A stretch of DNA of 38,051 nt from an uncultured Bacteroidales bacterium (GTDB lineage Bacteria; Bacteroidota; Bacteroidia; Bacteroidales; P3), in NCBI GenBank assembly GCA_905235855.1, contig CAJONE010000018.1, positions 1 to 38,051 on the forward strand. The letters run 5' to 3'. The position numbers and the translations under genes are program-made. The notes beneath the pieces were generated by a model. It worked only from the letters and a program-made list of their open reading frames with translations, was not told where the DNA came from and made no database searches. Positions within the stretch are counted from its first letter, which is position 1. Every line of letters begins with the position of its first letter. This document shows positions 26,565 to 34,427 of this stretch, in pieces.

Positions 26565-27350
26565 ATGAACATAGTAGTTTGCATAAAACAAGTGCCCGAC
26601 ACCACCGAGGTGAAAATCAACCCCGTGACCGGCACGCTTATCCGTGAGGGCGTTCCCAGCATCATGAACCCCGACGACAAGGGCGGCCTTGAGTTCGCCC
26701 TCCAACTGAAAGACCAGTACGGCGCCCACGTCACCGTCATCACCATGGGTCTGCCCCAGGCCGAGGCCATCCTCCGCGAGGCGTTGGCTATGGGTGTCGA
26801 CCGTGCCATCCTGCTCACCGACCGCAAACTCGGCGGTGCCGACACCTTGGCCACATCGAGTGCCATTGCCGGTGCTTTGCGCACCATGGACTTCGACCTC
26901 GTCATCACAGGCCGTCAGGCCATCGACGGCGACACCGCACAGGTCGGTCCGCAGATTGCCGAGCACCTCGACCTCCCGCAGGTCAGTTATATGGAAGACC
27001 TAAAATACGACGAGAAGACCAAGACTTTCACCATCCGCAAGCAGATGGAGGACGGCTACCAGATTCTTGAGATGCAGGCCCCTTGCGTTGTCACCGCATT
27101 GGCCAGCGCCGTCAAACCGCGCTACATGAGCGTCAGCGGCATCGTCACTGCATGGGACAAGGAAGTCGAAGTGTGGGGTGCTGACCGCATCAACGTGCCC
27201 GAAGACCGTATCGGCAAAACCGGCTCGCCCACCAGCGTGTTCAAAGCCTTCCCAAAGCAGCTGAAGCCCGCAGGCGAGACCTTCGAGCTCTCTCCCGAAG
27301 AGTCGGTCGAGCTGATTGTCAACAAACTCAAAGAAAAACACATTATTTAG
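26565..27350 (+). CDS. etfB: Electron-transfer flavoprotein, beta subunit
   Basis: The 261-residue protein begins MNIVVCIKQVPDTTEVKINPVTG (in part), the standard EtfB start. It carries AIDGDTAQVGPQIAEHLDLPQVSY (in part; about residues 118-140), the conserved segment that binds the nucleotide (AMP or, in bifurcating types, FAD), followed by a C-terminal tail with FKAFPKQLKP. EtfB pairs with EtfA to take electrons from the adjacent dehydrogenase, in some anaerobes coupled to ferredoxin reduction (bifurcation). Whether this one bifurcates cannot be settled by eye. Confidence 0.95.
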   Translation: MNIVVCIKQVPDTTEVKINPVTGTLIREGVPSIMNPDDKGGLEFALQLKDQYGAHVTVITMGLPQAEAILREALAMGVDRAILLTDRKLGGADTLATSSAIAGALRTMDFDLVITGRQAIDGDTAQVGPQIAEHLDLPQVSYMEDLKYDEKTKTFTIRKQMEDGYQILEMQAPCVVTALASAVKPRYMSVSGIVTAWDKEVEVWGADRINVPEDRIGKTGSPTSVFKAFPKQLKPAGETFELSPEESVELIVNKLKEKHII

Positions 27351-27357
27351 TGAATTT

Positions 27358-27427
27358 GTGATGAGTGAAAAGTGAATGAATAGACGATACACATTTGTCG
27401 AATCACTAATCACCAATCACTAATCAC
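27358..27427. repeat. Intergenic repeat unit between etfB and etfA
   Basis: TCACTAATCAC occurs twice (27403-27413 and 27417-27427), and GTGATGAGTGA (27358-27368) is its inverse with one mismatch, so the transcript could fold back. The form is that of small dispersed intergenic repeats of Bacteroidales. Confidence 0.55.
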
Positions 27428-27444
27428 CCCAAAAATGAATCATC

Positions 27445-28455
27445 ATGAATTTATCCGATTATAAAGACGTTTACGTATTTGCCGAGCAGCGCGACGGCAA
27501 GATACAGAATGTGGCTCTCGAACTGATGGGCAAAGCCCGTGAGTTAGCCGATGCCAACAACGAGAAAGTGGTTGCCATGCTTCTCGGCTGCGGCATCAAG
27601 GACAAGGCGCAGGAACTCATTGCCGCTGGTGCCGACCGTGTGCTCGTGGTCGACGACCCGCACCTTGAGCACTACCTTACCGAGCCTTACACCGAGGCCA
27701 TCACCCAGATTATAAAGGAGTGCAAACCTTCGATTATGCTTCTCGGTGCCACTACTATCGGACGTGACCTCGGCCCGCGTGTGTCGGCCCGCAACGTGAC
27801 CGGCCTTACAGCCGATGCCACCAAGCTCGAAATCAGCGACGACGAGGCACACGAGTTCCGCATGACCCGTCCTGCTTTTGGCGGCAACCTCATGGCCACC
27901 ATCCTCTGCAAGAACAACCGTCCGCAGATGTCCACTGTCCGCCCGGGCGTTATGCAGAAACTCCCCGCCGACCCCAGCCGCAAAGTCGAGGTGGTTGACT
28001 ACAAAATCGCCTTCGACGAGAAGAAAATCAGTCGCGTCAAGATCGTCAAGACCGTCAAGGAGAAGAAGACCGTCACCGACATCGCTGCCGCCAAGATACT
28101 CGTCTCCGGCGGACGCGGAGTGGGCAACACCGAAGGCTTCGCCAAACTCGAGGCCCTCGCCAAGGAACTCGGCGGCGAAGTGTCGAGCAGCCGTGCTATG
28201 GTTGACGCAGGCGTCATGCCAGCCGACCGCCAGGTGGGACAGACCGGCAAGACCGTCCGCCCAGCCCTCTACATGGCATGCGGCATCAGCGGCGCCATCC
28301 AGCACCTCGCCGGCATGGAGGAGAGCGAATACATCATCGCCATCAACAAGGACAAGTTCGCCCCCATATTCAGCGTGGCCGACCTCGGCATCGTGGGCGA
28401 TGTCCACAAGATCGTCCCTATGCTCACCGAGCGCCTCAAAGCTATGCAGAAATAA
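27445..28455 (+). CDS. etfA: Electron-transfer flavoprotein, alpha subunit
   Basis: The 336-residue protein is a standard EtfA. The N-terminal domain has [21 protein letters not shown] (in part). The C-terminal FAD domain contains [18 protein letters not shown] (about residues 217-234), [21 protein letters not shown] (in part; about 250-270), [16 protein letters not shown] and [20 protein letters not shown], which bind FAD. It forms a heterodimer with EtfB, passing electrons to or from the acyl-CoA dehydrogenase encoded upstream. The start is the ATG at 27445; another ATG ten bases earlier is in a different frame. A strong terminator follows, ending the operon. Confidence 0.95.
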   Translation: MNLSDYKDVYVFAEQRDGKIQNVALELMGKARELADANNEKVVAMLLGCGIKDKAQELIAAGADRVLVVDDPHLEHYLTEPYTEAITQIIKECKPSIMLLGATTIGRDLGPRVSARNVTGLTADATKLEISDDEAHEFRMTRPAFGGNLMATILCKNNRPQMSTVRPGVMQKLPADPSRKVEVVDYKIAFDEKKISRVKIVKTVKEKKTVTDIAAAKILVSGGRGVGNTEGFAKLEALAKELGGEVSSSRAMVDAGVMPADRQVGQTGKTVRPALYMACGISGAIQHLAGMEESEYIIAINKDKFAPIFSVADLGIVGDVHKIVPMLTERLKAMQK

Positions 28456-28479
28456 CCAGCTGCTATATAAATTCCAGAG

Positions 28480-28508
28480 GGCTGCGGCGAAAAGCCGCAG
28501 CCTTTTTT
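28480..28508 (+). terminator. Rho-independent terminator after etfA
   Basis: Perfect 9-base arms GGCTGCGGC (28480-28488) and GCCGCAGCC (28494-28502) flank a GAAAA loop, followed by six T (28503-28508). It starts 25 bases after the etfA stop codon and marks the end of the housekeeping block. Confidence 0.95.
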
Positions 28509-28771
28509 CTAAATCCCCAATCCATAAAAGGTCCAAACAAGAAGAACAATAAGAGTAATCCAACCCATCCAAAAGCTCAGAAAAACGTCAGAAAGGCCAG
28601 AACTCGTTTGCCGAAGATTATCCCGAAAGTAGAAGAATACTTGTATCACGCGACAAAATTAGCCGAACCATTGACGGAATAGATAGAATGCCTATTCGTC
28701 ATTGAGTTCTTCAATATACTTTTATTGGAACAACAGATTATAAATTGAATCCTCCTTAATCGGCATGGCCG

Positions 28772-28820
28772 AATATATTTATATTATTATCTCTCTAGAG
28801 ATAATAATATTCAGTATATT
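28772..28820. repeat. Long AT-rich hairpin
   Basis: Arms ATATTATTATCTCT (28781-28794) and AGAGATAATAATAT (28797-28810) pair perfectly over 14 bases around a CT turn. Outer arms AATATA (28772-28777) and TATATT (28815-28820) extend the stem after a small internal loop. No T-run follows, so it is not a simple terminator. Confidence 0.75.
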
Positions 28821-28836
28821 ACGTTAGTTAAAAACT

Positions 28837-28897
28837 CTATAGTAATCATAGGGAAACTATAGTGTAATTCTATGGTAACTATAGCGACACTCTTTAG
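28837..28897. repeat. Phased CTATAG-like repeat array
   Basis: CTATAG or a one-base variant occurs at 28837, 28847 (CATAGG), 28857, 28870 (CTATGG), 28879 and 28892 (CTTTAG), about every 9-13 bases or close to one helical turn. It lies 55-115 bases before the start of the DUF6266-like gene and could be a protein-binding array. Confidence 0.5.
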
Positions 28898-28951
28898 TAA
28901 TAAGGTGGCAAAAAGTATTTAACAAGCACATCACTATTATACAACAAGCCT

Positions 28952-29182
28952 ATGTCAAAGATAGATTCTTCCGGAATGGAGCACGGCAAACGCGGCGACA
29001 AGATATATGTGGTGCTCAACGGCCAGCAGGTAAAGAAAGGCCTCTACCAACCCACCAACCCCCGCTCTCCTGCTCAACAGAAGCACCGGGACAAGCTGGC
29101 TTTCGTCAACCGTCTTTCGGCACAGTTGGCCGATGCCGTCAACCTCGGTTTCGCCCGTGTAGCCGAAGACTACAAAAAATGA
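28952..29182 (+). CDS. DUF6266-like protein, N-terminal part
   Basis: This 76-residue frame resembles the first third of DUF6266-type Bacteroidota proteins. It has a Gly/Lys-rich start (GKRGDKIYVVLNGQQVKKG), then the landmark NPRSPAQQKHRDKLAFVNRL and a helical LADAVNLGF segment. Full-length family members are about 200-230 residues; this frame stops at a TGA that overlaps the next start as ATGA. The next frame carries what looks like the rest of the family sequence. The junction TACAAAAAATGA contains six A, so slippage, a natural split with coupling, or an inactivating frameshift are all possible. Function of the family is unknown. Confidence 0.6.
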   Translation: MSKIDSSGMEHGKRGDKIYVVLNGQQVKKGLYQPTNPRSPAQQKHRDKLAFVNRLSAQLADAVNLGFARVAEDYKK

Positions 29183-29640
29183 TTCCTCGCAACGCTTTCG
29201 TCAAAGCCAACTGGAATAATGGGGCATTGCGCTGGAACGAAGAGACAAATGCATGGGAGTATTGTCACGAACATCTGCAGCTGGCAATTGGTCCGCGTCA
29301 TATCCCTTCCGAAATTACCGCCGAGGTCGAGGGTGGCAACCTGTGTATCACATGTCGTGATTCTGGACTTGGCAACTCGCATGCCGTGCCCGACGAACGC
29401 CTCTACTTGGCCGTTTTCCTGCCTGATGTCCAGACGCTCAAGCTCTACACTGGGCCTATGCGCGACAGCTGCGCCCGATGCACTTTCGAGCTCCCTGAAG
29501 AGTTTTGTATCACCCACGCCGCCATATATGTCTATGTCTGGTTTCAGGCCACCAGTTTCCACCGTGCAGACGGCCTCCGTGTCCAAGTCCGCCCTGACCA
29601 AGCCAATCTCAGCCGTTATCTCGGAACATTCCATTGCTGA
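29179..29640 (+). CDS. DUF6266-like protein, C-terminal part
   Basis: This 153-residue frame begins at the ATGA overlap with MIPRNAFVKANW. The ARNAF/xNxxK-type segment usually follows the N-terminal helix in DUF6266-like proteins, so the two frames together (76 + 153 = 229 residues) equal one family member. The remainder is beta-rich (LQLAIGPRHIPSE, LYLAVFLPDVQTLKLY, AAIYVYVWFQAT), as expected for the C-terminal beta sandwich-like part. It ends 51 bases before the start of the methylase-nuclease open frame. Joining of the two frames is inferred from family layout recalled by eye. Confidence 0.6.
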   Translation: MIPRNAFVKANWNNGALRWNEETNAWEYCHEHLQLAIGPRHIPSEITAEVEGGNLCITCRDSGLGNSHAVPDERLYLAVFLPDVQTLKLYTGPMRDSCARCTFELPEEFCITHAAIYVYVWFQATSFHRADGLRVQVRPDQANLSRYLGTFHC

Positions 29641-29686
29641 TGATACTTGTTCATAAAATAATATTTTATCATTCAATAAAAAAGAG

Positions 29687-29694
29687 TACTTTTG
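29687..29694 (+). promoter_or_regulatory. Probable -7 box for the restriction-modification locus
   Basis: TACTTTTG fits TAnnTTTG exactly. The -33 element is weak (no TTG at the expected spacing). Because the box overlaps an in-frame TTG at 29692, translation should begin further down, at the ATG at 29719. Confidence 0.5.
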
Positions 29695-29718
29695 AGCCAC
29701 AAAACAAACGTTGCAACA

Positions 29719-31743
29719 ATGGCAGAAATAGATAAAGTTATTGTCATTCCCGAAGGCAAAATACGTGATTATGTAGACGGGACCATCCGTAATGACACCC
29801 CAGAAGAGTACGTTCGTCAAACTGTAGAAAAGCGTTTGGTGAACGAACATAAGTACCCTAAAGAGAACATCGCGGTTGAATATCCCATCCAGATGGGTTC
29901 TGGACGTAAACGTGCGGATATCGTAGTGTTCACGGATTTATTGACAGAAGCAGACAAGAAAGACCAGCACCGCATCAAGATTATTATTGAGTGTAAGAAA
30001 GAGGCCATCAAACCATCAGACAAAGACAATGGCATTGAACAGCTGAAGACATATATGTCGGCTTGTAACAATTGCGAATGGGGAATGTGGACCAACGGAC
30101 TGCACAAGACGGTGTACCGAAAGTCCATCGATGAAAAAGGCCATTTTGTTTATAGTGAATTTAATGATATACCCTCAGCAGACGGTTCAACCGATGAAAA
30201 TGAACGTCCCAATAGGAACACACTGAAAAGAGCCTACGACGATAACCTGCTGTTTGTGTTTCGCACCTGCCACAATATCATTTATAGCAACGAAGGACTA
30301 CAACCAAACGAAGCTTTCTTTGAATTCTTAAAGGTGATATTCTGCAAGATTCATGACGAGCATCAGGTGCTTGACCCCATCCAGTTCTACACCACCAGTA
30401 AAGAACGTAACTATAAGGACGGACAAGCGTCTGTTTATCGGCGTATAAGCAACATTTTTGAGGCTGTCAAGAAAAAGAATTCTCAGATTTTTGCAGCCAA
30501 CGACACTTTAAATCTTCATCCAAGAACCTTGACGTTTGTTGTTGCAGAACTACAGAAATATGCCTTACTTAAAACCAACATTGACATTAAGGGCAAGGCA
30601 TACGAGGAAATAGTCGGTGCCAACTTACGAGGTGACAGAGGGCAGTTTTTCACTCCGCGCAATGTGATGAAGATGGCCGTGGATATGATTAACCCTAAAG
30701 ACGACGAGAAAGTTCTTGACAGCAGCTGCGGAACAGGAGGCTTCGTAGTAACCGCTATGAACAAGGCAATCGAACGGTTAAAAGAACGCTTTGAAAAGCT
30801 ATATGGGGAACAGGCATCGTGGAGCAGCGACATACAGCAGGCCTACAACGAAAAAATATCAGAAACAGCAAAAGAGAATTTCTTCGGATTTGATATTGAC
30901 CCATCTTTGGTTAAGGCAACCAAGATGAATATGGTGATGAATAACGACGGGAGTGGCAACATATTCCAGATGAACACTCTGCTTCCGCCTCAAGAATGGG
31001 ATAGCGCCACCAGGGCACGTCTCGAAAATGCCCTTCATATCAATAACGGCAGCATCAAAAACCATAATACATTGGGTTTCTTCGATGTGATTGTCACCAA
31101 TCCGCCTTTTGGCTCGAAGATTCCTATCCGTGACACTCAGATACTTGAACAGTTTGATTTGGGTCACATTTGGCAGAAAGACAGCGAGGGCAATTGGCGT
31201 ATGACAGAACGGCTGCAAAGCAGTGTGCCGCCCGAACAGATTTTCATAGAGAGAATCCTGCAGTTGCTAAAAGAAGGCGGTCGTACTGCCATCGTACTCC
31301 CCGACAGCATATTGGGCTCTCCCGGATTGGAGTACATCCGCTATTGGTTGATTAAAAAGACAAGAATTGTCGCCAGTGTGGATTTGCACGCCGATGCCTT
31401 CCAGCCTCACAATGGCACGCAGTGTTCTATTCTTTTTCTTCAGAAGAAAACCAAGAATGAGATTGACGAGGAAGAGAAGGCCAGACAGATTATTGACTAC
31501 AACATCTTTATGACAATGATTGACCATATCGGTCACGACAAGCGCGGCAATATTCTGTACAAACGTGACGAAAAGGGTAACATAATTATGACGGAAAAAG
31601 AAGACCTGGTCGCAGAGAAAGACGCAGAAGGCAATCTTGTTTACAGAAAAGAGACTCGCCAGGAGAGAGGTATCAACGACCAGACGGTCTTGGTCGCCGA
31701 CGTGTTTGCTAAATGGAAAAAGCAGGAGGGTATAGCGTGGTAA
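29719..31743 (+). CDS. Restriction-modification fusion: N-terminal nuclease domain and N6-adenine methylase (HsdM type)
   Basis: From the ATG at 29719 the product has 674 residues. The first ~120 form an HsdR-N/PD-(D/E)XK-like nuclease domain: RKRADIVVF (Asp67) and IIIECKK (Glu91, Lys93) give the D...ExK catalytic pattern. A helical region (about 190-290) leads into an HsdM-type methylase: GQFFTPRNVMKMAVDM, motif I DSSCGTGGF (Asp334) and motif IV NPPF (Asn461). The C-terminus has a charged hairpin segment with GNILYKRDEKGNI. Ordinary HsdM is about 500 residues and lacks the nuclease; no translocase HsdR is present. A nuclease-methylase subunit with a separate specificity subunit resembles BcgI-type (IIB) enzymes. 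It precedes the DUF1016 gene by 18 bases and the S subunit. Confidence 0.88.
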   Translation: MAEIDKVIVIPEGKIRDYVDGTIRNDTPEEYVRQTVEKRLVNEHKYPKENIAVEYPIQMGSGRKRADIVVFTDLLTEADKKDQHRIKIIIECKKEAIKPSDKDNGIEQLKTYMSACNNCEWGMWTNGLHKTVYRKSIDEKGHFVYSEFNDIPSADGSTDENERPNRNTLKRAYDDNLLFVFRTCHNIIYSNEGLQPNEAFFEFLKVIFCKIHDEHQVLDPIQFYTTSKERNYKDGQASVYRRISNIFEAVKKKNSQIFAANDTLNLHPRTLTFVVAELQKYALLKTNIDIKGKAYEEIVGANLRGDRGQFFTPRNVMKMAVDMINPKDDEKVLDSSCGTGGFVVTAMNKAIERLKERFEKLYGEQASWSSDIQQAYNEKISETAKENFFGFDIDPSLVKATKMNMVMNNDGSGNIFQMNTLLPPQEWDSATRARLENALHINNGSIKNHNTLGFFDVIVTNPPFGSKIPIRDTQILEQFDLGHIWQKDSEGNWRMTERLQSSVPPEQIFIERILQLLKEGGRTAIVLPDSILGSPGLEYIRYWLIKKTRIVASVDLHADAFQPHNGTQCSILFLQKKTKNEIDEEEKARQIIDYNIFMTMIDHIGHDKRGNILYKRDEKGNIIMTEKEDLVAEKDAEGNLVYRKETRQERGINDQTVLVADVFAKWKKQEGIAW

Positions 31744-31761
31744 TTCATAAACATCAACGAA

Positions 31762-32907
31762 ATGAGCAAACTGATAAAGATAGATGGCAACTACGCCGAA
31801 TGGATTGAAGCCCTGAGTTTGCGTTTCCGCCAAAGCCAGATAAAAGCGGCAATAAGCGTTAACAGCGAGTTAATCCGTTTCTATTGGGAATTGGGTCGAG
31901 ACATTGTGGAGTTGAAAGCCGAAGAAAGATGGCACGACAATTTCTGGAAAAACTTGAGCGAAGATCTTCAAGCGTCGCTCCCCAACATCAAAGGTTTCTC
32001 TATTACAACTCTGCAATATACAAGAAGGTTTTATTTGTTGTATTCCACCCTTAAGACTGAACACCCCCAACTTGTGGGAGTTGAGGCGGATGACAAGCAC
32101 CCACAACTTGTGGGTGCTAAAAACAACAAACACCCACAACTTGTGGGTGACTGCAACTCAATAGATTATATCTATTTTGAGCGACTATGCAGTATTCCGT
32201 GGGGGCATCATCGGTTTATTATAGACAAATGCCTGAATAACCCACAAAAAGCCTTGTTCTATGTGAACAAAGTATATGAAAACAATTGGAGCCGTTCTGT
32301 CTTGCTCAACTTTCTTGATACGGATTTGTATGAGCGTCAGGGAAAAGCCGTCACCAATTTCAAAACCACGCTGCCGGATGTGAATGGTGATTTGGCTCAA
32401 CAGCTGATGAAAGACCCCTACTGTTTCGACTTTGTACAACTCACTGAACGCTACAATGAGAAAGAACTGAAGGATGCCTTAATCAACAATATTGAAAGAT
32501 TCCTGTTGGAAATGGGAAACGGCTTCGCCTATATGGGGCGAGAATATCGGATTGTGGCCGGAAATTCTGAACTGTTTGCCGATATGTTGTTTTATAATAC
32601 ACACCTGCATTGTTATGTGGTAGTGGAGGTAAAGACAGAAAGATTTGAGAATGCCTTCCTTGGACAACTGAGCGGATATGTGTCGTGTGCAAATCACGTG
32701 CTTCGACGTGAGGGCGATAGTCCTACAGTGGGGCTCCTAATATGCAAAAGCAAGGACAATGTGATGGCTCAATATGCTCTCGAAGGTTACACTCAGCCGC
32801 TTGGCATCTCTGAATATGAACTTTCCAAACTGTATCCAACAGATTTCAAGAGTACGCTTCCGAGCATAGAGGACATTGAACGAGAACTGTCTGGCAATAA
32901 ATTTTGA
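31762..32907 (+). CDS. DUF1016/YhcG-family PD-(D/E)XK nuclease-like protein
   Basis: The 381-residue protein has the DUF1016 N-terminal helical domain (SLRFRQSQIKAAISVNSELIRFYWELGRDI, in pieces, and a partial WG-type IPWGHHRFI). Its C-terminal nuclease domain carries FADMLFYN (Asp274) and VVVEVKT (Glu289, Lys291), the D...ExK pattern. Between the domains lie three HPQLVG copies (about residues 101, 113 and 124), each encoded by a 19-base palindrome. DUF1016 genes are often found inside type I-like restriction loci between the methylase and specificity genes, as here; their role there is not settled. It is followed by the S subunit after 3 bases, clearly in the same transcript. Confidence 0.88.
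   Translation: MSKLIKIDGNYAEWIEALSLRFRQSQIKAAISVNSELIRFYWELGRDIVELKAEERWHDNFWKNLSEDLQASLPNIKGFSITTLQYTRRFYLLYSTLKTEHPQLVGVEADDKHPQLVGAKNNKHPQLVGDCNSIDYIYFERLCSIPWGHHRFIIDKCLNNPQKALFYVNKVYENNWSRSVLLNFLDTDLYERQGKAVTNFKTTLPDVNGDLAQQLMKDPYCFDFVQLTERYNEKELKDALINNIERFLLEMGNGFAYMGREYRIVAGNSELFADMLFYNTHLHCYVVVEVKTERFENAFLGQLSGYVSCANHVLRREGDSPTVGLLICKSKDNVMAQYALEGYTQPLGISEYELSKLYPTDFKSTLPSIEDIERELSGNKF
32062..32149 (+). repeat. Three in-frame palindromic repeats inside the DUF1016 gene
   Basis: CACCCACAACTTGTGGGTG occurs perfectly at 32098-32116 and 32131-32149, and with changes at 32062-32080. Each copy is a 9-base inverted repeat around a central C and encodes HPQLVG. Spacings of 36 and 33 bases keep the reading frame, so copies could be gained or lost without a frameshift. 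Confidence 0.9.
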
Positions 32908-32910
32908 ATT

Positions 32911-34407
32911 ATGGAAAGAGAAAATACCATAGCTGTTGTTGGCAACCTCGCCCGAAAGCTACCGCCAGAGGTGGCCGAAAATAGCAATCCGCTAGCACCG
33001 GATCCGTTGAAATACACATCGGTGTCGCTCTCGGAAGTGTATGGTAACAACACTCGCTTAGAGGCCAGTGCCTTCAACCTCGAAGCCAAAGCGGCGAAGT
33101 ACAAAGTGGAGCATTGCCGATATGGGTATGTACATTTATGGGGCAAAGATGGTTTGGTGAAAGACGCATATGTAAGAGGAAGATTCAAACGTATATATGT
33201 AGAAAAAGGCGAAGGAATTCCGTTCTACCAACCGTCTACAATAACAGAAGTATACCCCAAACCCTCAAAATACATTTCGGAAAATACGGACGTGGATATT
33301 GAAGCCTTGAAAGTGAAAAAAGGTATGTTATTGATGTCTGTATCAGGAACAATCGGGAAATGTAGTATTGTCGGAAAAACACTGGATAATAAGGTATTCA
33401 GTCATGACTTATTGCGTTTGACTGGGAAAAACGACTATGATACTGGTTATATATATGCTTATTTCTGTACACCAATAGGTCAGCAAATGCTGCAGACCAA
33501 CAATTATGGAGCAGTTGTACAGCATATTGAACCAGAACACCTTAAGAACATTATCATTCCTAATGCACCAGACCCAATAAAGAGGAAGATTCACAATATA
33601 GTTGTTGAATCATACGATCTTCGAGACAAGTCCAATGAACTAATAGACAAAGCCGAGCAAATTCTATATGAAGAACTACAACTTCCGCCTATAGAGCAAC
33701 TAAAACCAGCATACTTTGACAAAGATGTTGACCTACGAAACTACACCACCAAATTAAGCGAGCTGAATTTGCGTTTGGATTGCTCGTATCATACTCCAGA
33801 AACAACCTCAATACTTGGTGTTATTCGTAAAAATGCCAAGGAAGTCAGAAGAATAGGGGATAAAGAAATATCTAAAGAGATAATACTCGCAGGTCGCTTT
33901 AAGCGGACATATGTTGACAATAAAAACGGCATACCGTTCTTTGGAGGGAAACAATTGCTGGAATTGAATCCAAGCAATGTGAAATATTTGTCTGTTGACC
34001 AGCATGCCAAACGCATTGTTAAAGAATTGCAATTGAAAGAAAATATGATTGCAGTTACATGTAGTGGTACTATAGGCAAAATAAATATCGTTCCCAAGCA
34101 CTGGGAAAATTGGGCTCTCAATCAACATGTAATGAGAATAGTGCCTGCAACAGATGATATTGCGGGCTATATATACTGTTGGTTAAATACAGATTACGCA
34201 TACCATCTAATTGTCCGTAATACGTATGGTTCCGTTGTTGACGAGATAGATGACCAACAATTAGCCCAAGTCGTAATACCGCTCCTCAAAAACGAAACAA
34301 AACAAAAAGAAATAAACGACAAAGTGTTACAAGCAAACGAACTCCGTTACCAAGCCTACCTGAAAGAGCAGGAGGCAATACAAATCATGGAGAATGTACT
34401 TGATTAA
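32911..34407 (+). CDS. Type I-like specificity (S) subunit with two target-recognition domains
   Basis: The 498-residue protein has the HsdS layout: target-recognition domain 1 (about residues 70-225), a coiled central conserved helix (about 225-265, with DLRDKSNELIDKAEQILYEELQLP in pieces), domain 2 (about 300-460), and a closing helix (NELRYQAYLKEQEAIQIMEN). The two domains share motifs: GRFKRxYV at residues 90 and 328, GIPF downstream of each, and a CSGTIGK/SGTIGK block in each, so they look like diverged copies. The first 70 residues have ordinary base composition, while the recognition domains are AT-rich, as is usual for exchanged S genes. It recognises DNA for the methylase-nuclease fusion upstream. 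Confidence 0.9.
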   Translation: MERENTIAVVGNLARKLPPEVAENSNPLAPDPLKYTSVSLSEVYGNNTRLEASAFNLEAKAAKYKVEHCRYGYVHLWGKDGLVKDAYVRGRFKRIYVEKGEGIPFYQPSTITEVYPKPSKYISENTDVDIEALKVKKGMLLMSVSGTIGKCSIVGKTLDNKVFSHDLLRLTGKNDYDTGYIYAYFCTPIGQQMLQTNNYGAVVQHIEPEHLKNIIIPNAPDPIKRKIHNIVVESYDLRDKSNELIDKAEQILYEELQLPPIEQLKPAYFDKDVDLRNYTTKLSELNLRLDCSYHTPETTSILGVIRKNAKEVRRIGDKEISKEIILAGRFKRTYVDNKNGIPFFGGKQLLELNPSNVKYLSVDQHAKRIVKELQLKENMIAVTCSGTIGKINIVPKHWENWALNQHVMRIVPATDDIAGYIYCWLNTDYAYHLIVRNTYGSVVDEIDDQQLAQVVIPLLKNETKQKEINDKVLQANELRYQAYLKEQEAIQIMENVLD

Positions 34408-34427
34408 TATAACAAAGATTTTATAAT

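Larger units (their letters stand above)
28509..28951. other. Gene-poor spacer at the left edge of the accessory block
   Basis: No convincing gene lies here. An open stretch at about 28540-28682 reads in one plus-strand frame as a basic peptide (with [16 protein letters not shown] and ending KLAEPLTE) but has no start codon of its own; it may be a remnant or chance. The rest is AT-rich and holds a long hairpin and a phased repeat array, listed separately. Confidence 0.55.

Noticed and set aside
27544-28572. Minus-strand open frame opposite etfA
   Set aside because: It overlaps the strong etfA gene completely and runs across its terminator; it has no motif.
29692-29718. TTG start extending the methylase-nuclease protein by nine residues
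   Set aside because: The TTG lies within the probable -7 promoter box, so a start there would precede the transcript; the ATG at 29719 is preferred.
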